From positions 1 to 64,000 of the forward strand of contig NZ_BCQQ01000025.1 in assembly GCF_001552155.1 (NCBI RefSeq): a DNA stretch of 64,000 bases. The letters run 5' to 3'. This DNA comes from Actinomadura formosensis NBRC 14204. GTDB lineage: Bacteria > Actinomycetota > Actinomycetes > Streptosporangiales > Streptosporangiaceae. The translations under genes and the position numbers were made by a program. Below the pieces are notes generated by a model. It had not been told where the DNA came from and ran no database searches. It saw only the letters and a program-made list of their open reading frames with translations. Below are positions 24,776-37,983 of the stretch, piece by piece. How positions within the stretch are numbered: position 1 is the first letter of the stretch; each line of letters begins with the position of its first letter.

Positions 24776-26058
24776 CGACGTACATCATCAAGGGCGCCCG
24801 GATCCTCGGTGGCGAGGCCGCCGACATCCTGGTCCGCGAGGGTGCCATCGCCGAGGTGGGGCGGGGCCTGGACGAGGCCGGCGCGCAGATCATCGACGCC
24901 GATGGGCTCATCGCCCTCCCCGGCCTGGTCGACCTCCACACCCATCTGCGCGAGCCCGGCCGTGAGGACGCCGAGACCGTCGAGTCCGGGACGAAGGCCG
25001 CCGCGATGGGCGGATACACCGCCGTCCACGCGATGGCCAACACCGACCCGGTCGCCGACACGGCCGGCGTGGTGGAGCAGGTGTGGCGCCTCGGGCGCGA
25101 GGCCGGGTACTGCGACGTCCAGCCCGTCGGGGCCGTCACGCGCGGCATCGCCGGCGAGCAGCTCGCCGAACTGGGCGCGATGGCCGACTCGGCCGCGCGG
25201 GTGCGGGTGTTCTCCGACGACGGCCACTGCGTGTCGGACGCGGTCATCATGCGCCGCGCGCTGGAGTACGTGAAGGCGTTCGACGGCGTCGTCGCCCAGC
25301 ACGCGCAGGAGCCGCGCCTCACCGAGGGCTCGCAGATGAACGAGGGCGAGATGTCGGCCGCGCTCGGCCTGCGCGGCTGGCCCGCCGTCGCCGAGGAGGC
25401 GATCATCGCCCGGGACGTGCTGCTCGCCCAGCACGTCGGGTCGCGGCTGCACGTCTGCCACGTGTCCACCGCCGGGTCGGTGGAGATCATCCGGTGGGCG
25501 AAGAGCAAGGGCTGCCCGGTGACCGCCGAGGTCACCCCGCACCACCTGCTGCTGAACGACGCCAAGGCCGGGACGTACGACCCGATCTTCAAGGTCAACC
25601 CGCCGCTGCGCACCGCCGACGATGTCACCGCGCTGCGGCACGCCCTCGCCGACGGGACGATCGACTGCGTCGCCACCGACCACGCCCCGCACCCGGTCGA
25701 GGCCAAGGAGACCGAGTGGGCGGTGGCCGCGATGGGGATGATCGGGCTGGAGACGGCGCTCCCGGTCGTCCAGGAGGCCATGGTCGAGACCGGCCTGCTC
25801 GACTGGGCCGGGGTCGCCGACCGCATGTCCCGCCGTCCCGCCCGCATCGGCCGCCTTTCCGGACAGGGTCGTCCGCTGGAGGCAGGTTCGCCCGCCAACA
25901 TCACGCTGTACGACCCGTTGCCGCGCCGTGCCGTGGACCCGTCCGCGATGACCTCCAAGAGCCGCAACACCCCGTTCGCGGGGCTGGAACTGCCCGGCCG
26001 GGTCGTCGCGACGTTCCTGCGCGGCAAGCCGACCGTCCTGGAAGGGAAGCTTCAATGA
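24772..26058 (+). CDS. pyrC: Dihydroorotase
   Basis: 428 residues, amidohydrolase class I. Metal ligands: [10 protein letters not shown] (HxH), [20 protein letters not shown] and ATDHAPHP (Asp/His). It cyclises carbamoyl-aspartate to dihydroorotate. The GTG at 24772 overlaps the pyrB stop (GTGA). Confidence 0.97.
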   Translation: MTTYIIKGARILGGEAADILVREGAIAEVGRGLDEAGAQIIDADGLIALPGLVDLHTHLREPGREDAETVESGTKAAAMGGYTAVHAMANTDPVADTAGVVEQVWRLGREAGYCDVQPVGAVTRGIAGEQLAELGAMADSAARVRVFSDDGHCVSDAVIMRRALEYVKAFDGVVAQHAQEPRLTEGSQMNEGEMSAALGLRGWPAVAEEAIIARDVLLAQHVGSRLHVCHVSTAGSVEIIRWAKSKGCPVTAEVTPHHLLLNDAKAGTYDPIFKVNPPLRTADDVTALRHALADGTIDCVATDHAPHPVEAKETEWAVAAMGMIGLETALPVVQEAMVETGLLDWAGVADRMSRRPARIGRLSGQGRPLEAGSPANITLYDPLPRRAVDPSAMTSKSRNTPFAGLELPGRVVATFLRGKPTVLEGKLQ

Positions 26059-27172
26059 ACCCTGCTCTGCTCGTTCTGGAAGACGGCAGGGTGTTCCACG
26101 GGGTCGCGTACGGGGCCGAGGGGGAGACCTTCGGTGAGATGGTCTTCAACACCGGGATGACCGGCTATCAGGAGACGCTCACCGATCCCTCCTATGCCCG
26201 GCAGATCGTGGCCATGACGTCCCCCCACATCGGCAACACCGGCATGAACGGCGAGGACCCCGAGTCCGGCCGCATCCAGGTGGCCGGCTATGTGGTGCGT
26301 GAGCCCGCCCGTGTGGCGTCCAACTGGCGCGCCACCGGGTCGCTGGGGTCCGCGCTGCGCGAGCAGGGCGTGGTGGGCATCGCCATCCCGGGCACGCGCG
26401 CGCTGACGCGGCACCTGCGCGACAGGGGGGCGATGCGCGCCGCCATCTTCAGCGGGCCGGCGGCCATGGCGCCCGATGAGGACGCCCTTGTGGAGCGTGT
26501 GCGGCAGAGCCCTTCGATGGAGGGCGCCGACCTTGCAAAGGACGTTTCCACCAAGGAGCCTTACGTCATCCCGGCGAAGGGTGAGAAGCGCTACACCGTC
26601 GCGGCGGTGGACCTCGGCATCAAGGCGATGACGCCGTACCGGATGTCCGAGCGGGGCTGCGAAGTGCACGTCCTGCCCGCGGCCAGCACGGCCGAGCAGA
26701 TCCTCGCCCTCAGGCCCGACGGCGTGTTCTTCTCCAACGGCCCCGGTGACCCCGTCGCCGCCGGCTACGCCGTGGACGCGCTCAAGGGCGTCCTCGACAC
26801 CGGAACCCCGTTCTTCGGCATCTGCTTCGGCAACCAGATCTTCGGCCGTGCGCTCGGCCTCGGCACCTACAAGCTGAGGTTCGGCCACCGGGGCATCAAC
26901 CAGCCCGTCCAGGACCGCGCGACCGGCAAGGTCGTCGTCTCGGCCCACAACCACGGGTTCGCGGTCGACGCGCCCGCGGACGGCCCGTTCGACACCCCCT
27001 ACGGCCCCGCTGAAGTCAGCCACATCAACCTCAACGACGGCTGCGTCGAGGGGCTGAGGCTCCTCGAACGCCCCGCGTTCAGCGTCCAGTACCACCCGGA
27101 GGCCGCCGCAGGCCCGCACGACGCGTCCGGGCTCTTCGACCGTTTCTGCGAGCTCATGGAGGCGTCGAGGTA

Positions 27173-27173
<1 letters not shown>
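26055..27173 (+). CDS. carA: Carbamoyl-phosphate synthase small (glutaminase) subunit
   Basis: 372 residues. The N-terminal CPSase small domain ([30 protein letters not shown]) is followed by a class I glutamine amidotransferase domain. The nucleophile sits in [14 protein letters not shown] and the His-Glu pair in [18 protein letters not shown] instead of GICLGHQ is common in actinobacteria. The ATG overlaps the pyrC stop (ATGA). It feeds ammonia to CarB. Confidence 0.97.
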
Positions 27174-30529
<3,356 letters not shown>

Positions 30530-30604
30530 CGACAGGCCGCGCGGGACCGGCGGGCGGTGCGTCCGCCCGGCCCCGCGCGGCGCATGACGAGGAGAGGGAG
30601 ACGG

Positions 30605-31492
30605 GTGTCCGACACGCCGGTGCAGACCTCGGCGACGGTCCTGACGGTCCGCCAGGTGCAGGACTACCACGCGATGACGCTGGTGGCCCCGGCCATCGCC
30701 GAGCGGTTCCGGCCCGGCCAGTTCGTGGCGCTCGCCGTCGGCGGCGAGTACACGTCCCGCCTGGTCCGCCGCTGCTTCGGGGTGCACGAGGTCAAATCCG
30801 ACTACGGCGGCACCGTCGAGCTGGTGTTCGCCGACACCGAGCCCGGCACCGGCTGGCTCGCCGGCCGCCGCTCCCGCGACCAGATCGACCTCGTCGGGCC
30901 GCTCGGCCGCCCGTTCCGGCTGCCCCGCGACCCGGTGAACTGCCTGCTCGTGGGCGGCGGGCCCGGCGGTGCGTCGGTGTTCGCGCTCGCCGACACGCTG
31001 CTGCGGCGCGGCTGCCGGGTGCACTTCGTGCTCGGCGGGGCCTCGGCCCGGCAGGTGTTCGGCTCCCGGATGGCGCAGCGCATCGGCGACAGTTCCACCG
31101 TCGCCACCGAGGACGGCTCGATGGGGGAGAAGGGCACGGTCCGCGACGTCCTGCCCCGCGTCATCGAGGAGACCGGCGCCGACGTCGTCTACGGCTGCGG
31201 CCCCACCGGCCTGCTGCGCTCGGTCACGCAGGTCGCCGGCGACTTCGGCCTCCCCTCGCAGGTGTCGGTGCAGGAGTTCCTCCAGGAGACCGGCGCGTGC
31301 GGCATCGGCGTGTGCATGACGTGCATGCTCCCCGTCCACGGTGATGACGGCGTGACCCGCATGGTCCGCGCCTGCGCGGACGGTCCCGTCCTGCGCGGCG
31401 ACCGCGTCCGCTGGGGCGACCTCGGCACCATCCCGTTCGACGCGCTGGGCGCGCCGCGCGTCCTGAACGTCTCCGAGGGGGGCTCGCGGTGA
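30605..31492 (+). CDS. pyrK: Dihydroorotate dehydrogenase electron-transfer subunit
   Basis: 295 residues. A ferredoxin-reductase-like FAD/NAD fold (FRPGQFVALAV, CLLVGGGPGGASVFALAD) ends in a 2Fe-2S motif CGIGVCMTCMLPV with a fourth Cys in RACADGP. It passes electrons from PyrD to NAD+. I chose the GTG at 30605 because GGAGAGGGAG precedes it by four bases; the frame also has an ATG at 30584 without a site. Confidence 0.93.
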   Translation: MSDTPVQTSATVLTVRQVQDYHAMTLVAPAIAERFRPGQFVALAVGGEYTSRLVRRCFGVHEVKSDYGGTVELVFADTEPGTGWLAGRRSRDQIDLVGPLGRPFRLPRDPVNCLLVGGGPGGASVFALADTLLRRGCRVHFVLGGASARQVFGSRMAQRIGDSSTVATEDGSMGEKGTVRDVLPRVIEETGADVVYGCGPTGLLRSVTQVAGDFGLPSQVSVQEFLQETGACGIGVCMTCMLPVHGDDGVTRMVRACADGPVLRGDRVRWGDLGTIPFDALGAPRVLNVSEGGSR

Positions 31493-32469
31493 GCGACCGG
31501 CTCAGGGCCGCACTCGGGCCTTTGGAACTCCCCAACCCCGTCATGACGGCCTCCGGGTGCGGCGGGACGGGACGTGAGCTCGCCCAGTTCTTCGACCTCA
31601 ACCGCCTGGGGGCGTTCGTCACCACGTCGGTGACGCCGCAAGCGCGCGCGGGACGTCCCACACCACGCGTGGCCGAGACACCCAGCGGACTCCTGACCGC
31701 CATGGGCCTGCCCGGGCCGGGCGTGGAGGCGTTCTTGGAACGTGACCTGCCGTGGCTCATGGAACAGGACGTCCGCACGATCGTCTCCGTCGCCGGCGGC
31801 AGCATCGAGGAGTACGGCGACCTGGCGCGCCGCCTGCGGGGCGTCCCCGGCATCGCCGCGATCGAGGTCAACGTCGCCTGCCCGAACGTCGAGGACCGCG
31901 GCCGCGTGTTCGCCTGGCACCCGGCCGCCGCCGCGTCCGTCGTCCGCGCCGTCCGCGACCACACCCGGCCCGGCGTCCCGATCTTCGCCAAGCTGGCCCC
32001 GGACGTGACCGACATCACCACGATCGCGCTCGCCTGCGTCGACGCCGGCGCCGACGGCCTCACCCTGATCAACACCATGGAGGCCATGGCGATCGACCCG
32101 AAGACGCTCCGTCCCGCCCTCACCGGCGTGTCGGGCGGCCTGTCGGGCCCCGCCATCCGGCCCCTCGCGGTCCGCTGCGTCTACCAGGTGCACGCCGCGC
32201 TGCCCACCACGCCCATCATCGGCGTCGGCGGCATCGCCACCGGCCTGGACGCGCTGGAGTTCATCCTCGCCGGGGCGTCCGCCGTCGCCGTCGGCACCGC
32301 CCTCTTCCACGACCCGGCGGCCGGCCCCCGCGTCCTGCGCGAGTTGGAGGAGGCCCTCGCTGCCCGCCGCATCGGGCGCCTCGCCGACGCCGTCGGCCTC
32401 GCGCACAAGCCCGCCGGCTACGTCCCGCCCCAGGTGCGCCCGCAAGAGCCCGAGAAGGAGAAACTGTGA
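31489..32469 (+). CDS. pyrD: Dihydroorotate dehydrogenase, class 1B catalytic subunit
   Basis: 326 residues, FMN TIM barrel. [11 protein letters not shown] at the N terminus, the catalytic cysteine in [11 protein letters not shown], and the FMN site [20 protein letters not shown] (20 residues). The class 1B assignment rests on the catalytic Cys and the adjacent pyrK. The GTG overlaps the pyrK stop. It oxidises dihydroorotate to orotate. A pyrE gene is not in the window. Confidence 0.95.
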   Translation: MSDRLRAALGPLELPNPVMTASGCGGTGRELAQFFDLNRLGAFVTTSVTPQARAGRPTPRVAETPSGLLTAMGLPGPGVEAFLERDLPWLMEQDVRTIVSVAGGSIEEYGDLARRLRGVPGIAAIEVNVACPNVEDRGRVFAWHPAAAASVVRAVRDHTRPGVPIFAKLAPDVTDITTIALACVDAGADGLTLINTMEAMAIDPKTLRPALTGVSGGLSGPAIRPLAVRCVYQVHAALPTTPIIGVGGIATGLDALEFILAGASAVAVGTALFHDPAAGPRVLRELEEALAARRIGRLADAVGLAHKPAGYVPPQVRPQEPEKEKL

Positions 32470-33155
32470 CCGCCCCCATCGCCGTCGCGCTGGACGCGCC
32501 CGACCTGGAGACGGCCGCGCGCTGGGCCACCCTGGTCACGCCGCACGTCTCCACCGTCAAGGTGGGGCTGGAGCTCTACCTGCGGTACGGGCCCGACGTC
32601 GTCGCCAGCGTCCGCGGCGCCAGCCGCGTCCAGGTCTTCCTGGACCTCAAGCTCCACGACATCCCCGCGACCGTCCGCGGCGCCGCCCGCGCCGTGGCGC
32701 GCCTCAAGCCGTCCTACCTGACCGTGCACGCCGCCGGGGGACCCGCGATGATCCGGGCCGCCGTGGAGGCCGCCCCCGCCACCAAGATCGCCGCGGTGAC
32801 GGTGCTGACGTCCCTCGGCGAGGCCGACCTCACCGCCCTCGGCATCGCCGGACCGGCCCCCGACGCCGTCCGCCGCCTCGCCGCCCTCGCCGTCGAGGCG
32901 GGCGCCCAGGCGCTCGTCTGCTCCCCGCAGGAGGCCGCCGCCGTCCGCGCCGAGGTCGGCCCCGGCATCACGCTCATCACCCCCGGGGTCCGTCCCGCCG
33001 GCGCCGCCAACCAGGACCAGGCCCGCGTGGCCACCCCCGAAGCCGCCCTGGCGGCCGGCGCCGACCTGCTGGTGATCGGCCGCCCCATCACCGGAGCCCC
33101 CGACCCCGGCGCCGCCGCGGCCGCCATAGCCGCCGCCCTGCGCAGAGCCTGCTGA
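32466..33155 (+). CDS. pyrF: Orotidine-5'-phosphate decarboxylase
   Basis: 229 residues. The catalytic [11 protein letters not shown] (DxKxxDI) is clear, with [13 protein letters not shown] at the N terminus and [18 protein letters not shown] forming the phosphate site. It makes UMP. GTG start overlapping the pyrD stop. Last gene of the pyr operon; a hairpin follows 45 bases later. Confidence 0.96.
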   Translation: MTAPIAVALDAPDLETAARWATLVTPHVSTVKVGLELYLRYGPDVVASVRGASRVQVFLDLKLHDIPATVRGAARAVARLKPSYLTVHAAGGPAMIRAAVEAAPATKIAAVTVLTSLGEADLTALGIAGPAPDAVRRLAALAVEAGAQALVCSPQEAAAVRAEVGPGITLITPGVRPAGAANQDQARVATPEAALAAGADLLVIGRPITGAPDPGAAAAAIAAALRRAC

Positions 33156-33947
33156 CCCCGGAGCGCGGCGGTGGGCGCACCCCGGGTCGGTGGGCGGGGT
33201 CCGGCCCGCCGGGCCGGGATTGGGGTGCGGCGCGAGTATGACCAGAACTGCATTCTGGCAAGTTTCTCTGGCGCGTGGGATCGCGCATTGTGGTTTTAGT
33301 CGCATGCGAAAATCGAGACCGGTGTGTTCGCATTGCGAGTGCGCGTCGAACGAGGAACTCGTTCACGCGGAGTGGCGTTTCCCGCCGGAGACGCCTCCGA
33401 TGGGGCGGCCGGTCGTTCCGCGTCCATGGGGCGCCCTGGCGGTGGGCGGGGAGCTGAGTGCGGTGGCGCGGTCCTCCGAGCGGGAGCGGATCTTGGCGGG
33501 GCCGGATGTTGTCGAGGATGACAGTAACGGTGCCGCCGCGACGTGCGGAACGGCCGGGCGTGACGAGGGTCACTCGGTCGGGATCGTTTGTGGGGGACCT
33601 CACAGGGGAGTGCCCGGCGGCCGCCGGACGGGCCCGCCGGCGGGGGCCGGAAGCGCGGCGGGAGGGCCCCCGGCGGACGCGAACCGCAGCGACATGCGGG
33701 GATCGAGTGCCGCATTTGGGGGCAGAAAGGGGGGATTTTCACGATCATGCGAAAGTCCCAGCACGGCGCGGGGATGCGCCGCCGACCCTCCGCGATTGTG
33801 TACACTCTGTATTCAGGACACTCCGGGGAGTGATTTTCGCGAATTTATGGTGGGCTAAACGGCACTTCACGTTGCCTTATGGGCGGTGAACTCGCTAGTT
33901 TCCCAACCCGTCCGACTCCGTCGAGTGGAAACCTGAGGTGACCCGGC
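33156..33947. other. 792-base gene-free region before mihF with several hairpins
   Basis: Open frames exist on both strands but none has a recognisable product or ribosome site. It contains a terminator-like hairpin (33201-33217), CCAGAA/TTCTGG (33242-33258), GAACGAG-GAA-CTCGTTC extended by CGCGT/ACGCG (33342-33369), and GGGATTTTC/GAAAGTCCC (33732-33759). It also has AT-richer patches unlike the flanks. TTGCCT-N18-TAGTTT (33872-33901) is a weak promoter candidate for mihF. The stretch could be a long mihF leader or hold a small RNA. Confidence 0.55.
33201..33217 (+). terminator. Terminator-like hairpin after pyrF
   Basis: CCGGCCC (33201-33207), loop GCC, GGGCCGG (33211-33217): a perfect seven-base stem 45 bases after the pyrF stop. 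It would end the pyr operon. Confidence 0.6.
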
Positions 33948-34274
33948 GTGGCTCTTCCGCCCCTAACCCCCGAACAGCGCGCCGCAGCCCTGGAGAAGGC
34001 TGCCAAGGCTCGCAAGGAGCGGGCCGAGGTTAAGAACAAGCTCAAGCACGGGGGAACCTCGCTTGCCGAGGTTCTCAAAGAGGGTCAGTCCGACGACGTC
34101 ATCGGCAAGATGAAGGTGTCGGCCCTCCTGGAATCGCTGCCCGGTGTGGGCAAGGTCCGTGCGAAGCAGATCATGGAGCGCCTCGGCATCGCCGAGTCCC
34201 GCCGCGTGCGGGGTCTCGGCGCGAACCAGCGCGCGTCCCTGGAGAGCGAGTTCGGCGGAAGTGCGAACCGCTGA
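33948..34274 (+). CDS. mihF: Integration host factor, actinobacterial type (mIHF/sIHF)
   Basis: 108 residues. [19 protein letters not shown] is the hallmark start. A long basic helix is followed by a helix-two-turn-helix DNA-binding segment, [20 protein letters not shown]. It binds and bends DNA nonspecifically and shapes the nucleoid. GTG start with GAGGTGA seven bases upstream. Located between pyrF and gmk, the usual actinobacterial place. The gmk start overlaps its end by 14 bases. Confidence 0.96.
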   Translation: MALPPLTPEQRAAALEKAAKARKERAEVKNKLKHGGTSLAEVLKEGQSDDVIGKMKVSALLESLPGVGKVRAKQIMERLGIAESRRVRGLGANQRASLESEFGGSANR

Positions 34275-34956
34275 CGCGCGACTCGCGGGCGGGCGCGGCG
34301 GTCAGACCGCCGCGGCCGGCTCGGGGCGACCCGAAACCGGCACCATCCCGCCCGGCTCCGGCGCACCCATCGCTGCGCCGGAAGGCTCCAGAACGCCTGG
34401 CCCGCTCGCGCGGCGGCTGACGGTCCTGTCCGGACCGTCGGGCGTCGGCAAGAGCACGGTCGTCGCCGAGATCCGGCGATCACACCCGCGGGTGTGGCTG
34501 TCGGTCTCGGTGACCACCCGGGCCCCCCGCCCGGGTGAGACCGATGGTGTGCAGTACTTCTTCGTCGACGACGCCGGTTTCGACCGGCTCGTCGCCGAAG
34601 GAGAGCTCCTCGAATGGGCCGAGTTCGCGGGTCACCGCTACGGCACCCCGCGCCGGCCCGTCGAGGAGCGCCTGGCCCGCGGCGAACCGGTGCTCCTGGA
34701 GATCGATCTGCAGGGCGCCCGGCAGGTCCGCCGGTCCATGCCGCAGGCGCGACTCGTCTTCCTCGCGCCGCCCAGCTGGGAGGAGCTCGTCCGCCGGCTC
34801 ACCGGCCGCGGCACCGAGTCCCCCGAGGTGATCGAGCGCCGGCTCGACGCTGCCCGCGTGGAGCTGGCCGCCGAGAAGGAATTCGACGTCACGCTCGTCA
34901 ACACGTCCGTCCAGGACGTATGCGACGAGCTGGTAGCCTTGATGGCTGTTCAGTAA
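34261..34956 (+). CDS. gmk: Guanylate kinase
   Basis: About 231 residues. The core starts near residue 50 with [19 protein letters not shown] (P-loop); [20 protein letters not shown] binds GMP, and [12 protein letters not shown] follows. A Gly/Pro-rich N-terminal tail of about 45 residues precedes the core. The GTG at 34261 is the nearest start upstream of the core and overlaps mihF, suggesting coupling, but its ribosome site is poor. GMP to GDP. Confidence 0.93.
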   Translation: MRTADARLAGGRGGQTAAAGSGRPETGTIPPGSGAPIAAPEGSRTPGPLARRLTVLSGPSGVGKSTVVAEIRRSHPRVWLSVSVTTRAPRPGETDGVQYFFVDDAGFDRLVAEGELLEWAEFAGHRYGTPRRPVEERLARGEPVLLEIDLQGARQVRRSMPQARLVFLAPPSWEELVRRLTGRGTESPEVIERRLDAARVELAAEKEFDVTLVNTSVQDVCDELVALMAVQ

Positions 34957-34982
34957 GCGACCTACCAGGGGAAGGCCACCGA

Positions 34983-35237
34983 GTGGCAGCCAGCAACGAG
35001 GGCATCACCAACCCGTCGATCGACGAGCTCCTGGAGGTCGTCGACACCAAGTACGGCCTCGTGAGCATCGCGGCCAAGCGCGCCCGGCAGATCAACGCCT
35101 ACTACGCCCAGCTGGGCGAGGGCCTGCTGGAGTACGTCGGTCCGCTCGTCGAGACCCAGGTGCAGGAGAAGCCGCTGTCGATCGCGCTCCGCGAGACGCG
35201 CGAGGGCCTCCTGAACGCCGAGCCCATCGAGGGCTGA
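34983..35237 (+). CDS. rpoZ: RNA polymerase omega subunit
   Basis: 84 residues. [20 protein letters not shown] and [19 protein letters not shown] are typical actinobacterial omega sequences. GTG start after GGGGAAGG. It stabilises beta-prime during RNA polymerase assembly. It lies 26 bases after gmk. Confidence 0.96.
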   Translation: MAASNEGITNPSIDELLEVVDTKYGLVSIAAKRARQINAYYAQLGEGLLEYVGPLVETQVQEKPLSIALRETREGLLNAEPIEG

Positions 35238-35286
35238 GGGCACCCCCGCCGCGCGTCCGCCCGGCGCCCGATGGGATGGTGGCGGC

Positions 35287-36555
35287 ATGACCTCCCGTAA
35301 GCCGCGCGTCGTCCTCGGCGTGAGCGCCGGAATCGCCGCGTACAAGGCGTGCGAGCTGCTCCGGCGGCTCACCGAGTCCGGGCACGACGTCACCGTCGTC
35401 CCGACCGCCGACGCGCTCCGCTTCGTCGGCGAGCCCACCTGGGCCGCCCTGTCGGGCAACCCCGTGTCCCCGCAGGTGTGGGACGGGGTCGCCGAGGTTC
35501 CGCACGTCCGGCTGGGGCAGACCGCCGACCTCGTGTTCGTCGCGCCCGCCACCGCCGACCTGCTCGCCCGGGCCGCGCACGGGCTGGCGGACGACCTGCT
35601 CACCAACACCCTGCTCACCGCCCGGTGCCCGGTCGTGTTCGCGCCCGCGATGCACACCGAGATGTGGGAGCATCCGGCGACGCGGGCGAACGTGGCGACG
35701 CTGCGGTCCCGCGGCGCGCTCGTCGTCGAGCCGGCCTCCGGGCGGCTCACCGGAAAGGACACCGGCCCCGGCCGGCTGCCAGACCCCGCCGAGCTGTTCG
35801 AGGTCGCCCGGCATGTCCTGGCCCGGGGCGCGGACGGCCGCGACCTGGCCGGACGGCACGTCGTCGTCTCCGCGGGCGGCACCCGTGAGCCCATCGACCC
35901 CGTCCGCTTCATCGGGAACCGCTCGTCCGGCCTGCAGGGCTACGCCCTCGCCCGGACGGCCGTGGCCCGCGGCGCCCGGGTGACGCTCGTGTCCGCCAAC
36001 GTGGCCCTGCCCGACCCCGCCGGAACCGGGATCGTCTCCGTCGGGTCGGCGGAGGAGATGCACAAGGCCGTGGTGGAGGCCGCCGCCGACGCCGACGCGG
36101 TCGTGATGGCCGCCGCCGTCGCCGACTTCCGGCCGTCCGGCTACCGCGGTTCGAAGATCAAGAAGACGGAGGGGGCCGGGCCGGAGCCGATCCGGCTCGT
36201 CAAGAACCCCGACATCCTGGCCGAGCTGGGCGAGAACCGGCGCCCCGGCCAGGTGATCGTCGGCTTCGCGGCCGAGACCGACGACGTCCTCGCCAACGGT
36301 CGCGCCAAGCTCGCCCGCAAGCGCTGCGACCTCCTCGTCGTCAACCAGGTCGGCGAGGACCTCACGTTCGGGCGACCCGACAACGAGGCGGTGATCCTCG
36401 GCTCGGACGGCTCGCAGACCGAGGTGCCGCGCGGTGCCAAGGAGGCGCTCGCCGAGATCGTCTGGGACCTCGTCGGCGCCCGGCTGAAACCGTCGTCTCC
36501 GCCGTTCCCGCCGGAGGGCCCGGGAGGCCGTCCCCTCCCGGGGGACGCCGGATGA
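35287..36555 (+). CDS. coaBC: Bifunctional phosphopantothenoylcysteine decarboxylase / synthetase
   Basis: 422 residues. The N-terminal CoaC flavodoxin-like domain has VVLGVSAGIAAYKACELLRR, the PAMHTEMWEHP active-site region and the substrate clamp. The C-terminal CoaB domain has VVSAGGTREPIDPVRFIGN, AAAVADFRP and KIKKTEG. It makes 4'-phosphopantetheine for CoA. ATG start 49 bases after rpoZ. Confidence 0.96.
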   Translation: MTSRKPRVVLGVSAGIAAYKACELLRRLTESGHDVTVVPTADALRFVGEPTWAALSGNPVSPQVWDGVAEVPHVRLGQTADLVFVAPATADLLARAAHGLADDLLTNTLLTARCPVVFAPAMHTEMWEHPATRANVATLRSRGALVVEPASGRLTGKDTGPGRLPDPAELFEVARHVLARGADGRDLAGRHVVVSAGGTREPIDPVRFIGNRSSGLQGYALARTAVARGARVTLVSANVALPDPAGTGIVSVGSAEEMHKAVVEAAADADAVVMAAAVADFRPSGYRGSKIKKTEGAGPEPIRLVKNPDILAELGENRRPGQVIVGFAAETDDVLANGRAKLARKRCDLLVVNQVGEDLTFGRPDNEAVILGSDGSQTEVPRGAKEALAEIVWDLVGARLKPSSPPFPPEGPGGRPLPGDAG

Positions 36556-36642
36556 GGGAAGAGGCCCTTTGACCGGCGAGCATGGCGGGGCCCGGCACCG
36601 ATCCCGCTAGACTTCTGGCCCTAACACCCGTGGGGAACCTGT

Positions 36643-36663
36643 GCGGGGGGCGGCGTCCCCCGC
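36643..36663 (+). promoter_or_regulatory. GC-rich hairpin in the metK leader
   Basis: GCGGGGG (36643-36649) and CCCCCGC (36657-36663) form a perfect seven-base stem 63 bases before metK. TAGACT (36608-36613) is a plausible -10, so the hairpin would lie early in the metK transcript. No known SAM riboswitch core was recognised. Confidence 0.5.
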
Positions 36664-36726
36664 CGAACTCGACAAAGAATCCGTCCTGCGACGTCAGTCA
36701 GCAGCCGCTGCAAGGAGTTCACGTAC

Positions 36727-37920
36727 GTGTCTCGCCGCCTGTTCACCTCCGAGTCCGTCACCGAAGGACACCCGGACAAGATCGCGGACCAGATCAGCGA
36801 TGCGATCCTCGACTCGATGCTCAAGGACGACCCGAAGAGCCGGGTCGCCGTCGAGACGTTGATCACGACCGGTCAGGTGCATGTGGCCGGTGAGGTCACC
36901 ACCGAGACCTATGTGGACATCCCGGGCGTGATCCGGGAGAAGATCCTGGAGATCGGCTACGACTCGTCCAAGAAGGGCTTCGACGGGAACTCCTGCGGCG
37001 TGTCGGTGTCGATCGGCGCGCAGTCGCCCGACATCGCGCAGGGCGTCGACGACGCCTACGAGACCCGCGAGGGCGAGGGCGTCGACGACCTGGACCGGCA
37101 GGGCGCGGGCGACCAGGGCCTGATGTTCGGCTACGCCACCAACGAGACGCCCGAGCTGATGCCGCTGCCGATCACGCTGGCGCACCGGCTCGCGCAGCGG
37201 CTGTCGGCGGTCCGCAAGAGCGGCGACGTCCCCTACCTGCGCCCGGACGGCAAGACCCAGGTCACCATCGAGTACGACGGCGTCCGCGGCGTCCGCCTCG
37301 ACACCGTCGTGGTGTCCAGCCAGCACGCTCCCGACATCGACCTGAAGGAGCTGCTCGCGCCGGACGTGAAGGAGCACGTGGTCGACCCGGTGCTCGCCCA
37401 GTTCGACCTCGACACCGAGGGCTACCGGCTGCTGGTGAACCCGACCGGCCGGTTCGAGATCGGCGGCCCGATGGGCGACGCCGGCCTCACCGGACGCAAG
37501 ATCATCGTCGACACCTACGGCGGGATGGCCCGGCACGGCGGCGGCGCGTTCTCCGGCAAGGACCCGTCCAAGGTCGACCGGTCCGCCGCGTACGCGATGC
37601 GCTGGGTCGCCAAGAACATCGTGGCCGCGCAGCTCGCCGACCGCGCCGAGGTCCAGGTCGCCTACGCGATCGGCAAGGCGCACCCGGTGGGCGTGTTCGT
37701 GGAGACGTTCGGCACCGAGAAGGTCGCCACCGAGAAGATCGAGAAGGCCATCGACGACGTGTTCGACCTGCGTCCGGCCGCGATCGTCCGCGACCTGGAC
37801 CTGCTCCGCCCGATCTACCAGCAGACCGCCGCTTACGGCCACTTCGGCCGGTCGGGGCCCGCCTTCACCTGGGAGTCGACCGACCGCGCCAAGGACCTGG
37901 CCTCCGCCGCCGGCTTCTGA
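36727..37920 (+). CDS. metK: S-adenosylmethionine synthetase
   Basis: 397 residues. [33 protein letters not shown], the [17 protein letters not shown] region and [16 protein letters not shown] are the family signatures. It makes SAM from methionine and ATP. GTG start with AAGGAG about ten bases upstream. Transcribed apart from coaBC, judging by the 171-base gap. It ends in an unusually strong terminator. Confidence 0.98.
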   Translation: MSRRLFTSESVTEGHPDKIADQISDAILDSMLKDDPKSRVAVETLITTGQVHVAGEVTTETYVDIPGVIREKILEIGYDSSKKGFDGNSCGVSVSIGAQSPDIAQGVDDAYETREGEGVDDLDRQGAGDQGLMFGYATNETPELMPLPITLAHRLAQRLSAVRKSGDVPYLRPDGKTQVTIEYDGVRGVRLDTVVVSSQHAPDIDLKELLAPDVKEHVVDPVLAQFDLDTEGYRLLVNPTGRFEIGGPMGDAGLTGRKIIVDTYGGMARHGGGAFSGKDPSKVDRSAAYAMRWVAKNIVAAQLADRAEVQVAYAIGKAHPVGVFVETFGTEKVATEKIEKAIDDVFDLRPAAIVRDLDLLRPIYQQTAAYGHFGRSGPAFTWESTDRAKDLASAAGF

Positions 37921-37927
37921 CCCGGTC

Positions 37928-37973
37928 ACACGGGAGAGGGCCCCGGGGACGTCCCCGGGGCCCTCTCCCGTGT
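37928..37973. terminator. Perfect 46-bp palindrome, bidirectional terminator
   Basis: The arms 37928-37950 and 37951-37973 are exact reverse complements, 23 bases each, beginning ACACGGGAGAGGG. It lies seven bases after the metK stop and ten before the stop of the convergent membrane-protein gene, so it would end both transcripts. Confidence 0.9.
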
Positions 37974-37983
37974 TCGCGGCTCG

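Noticed and set aside
33190-33858. Possible genes in the pre-mihF gap on either strand
   Set aside because: No ribosome site, no family match and irregular composition; better described as noncoding.
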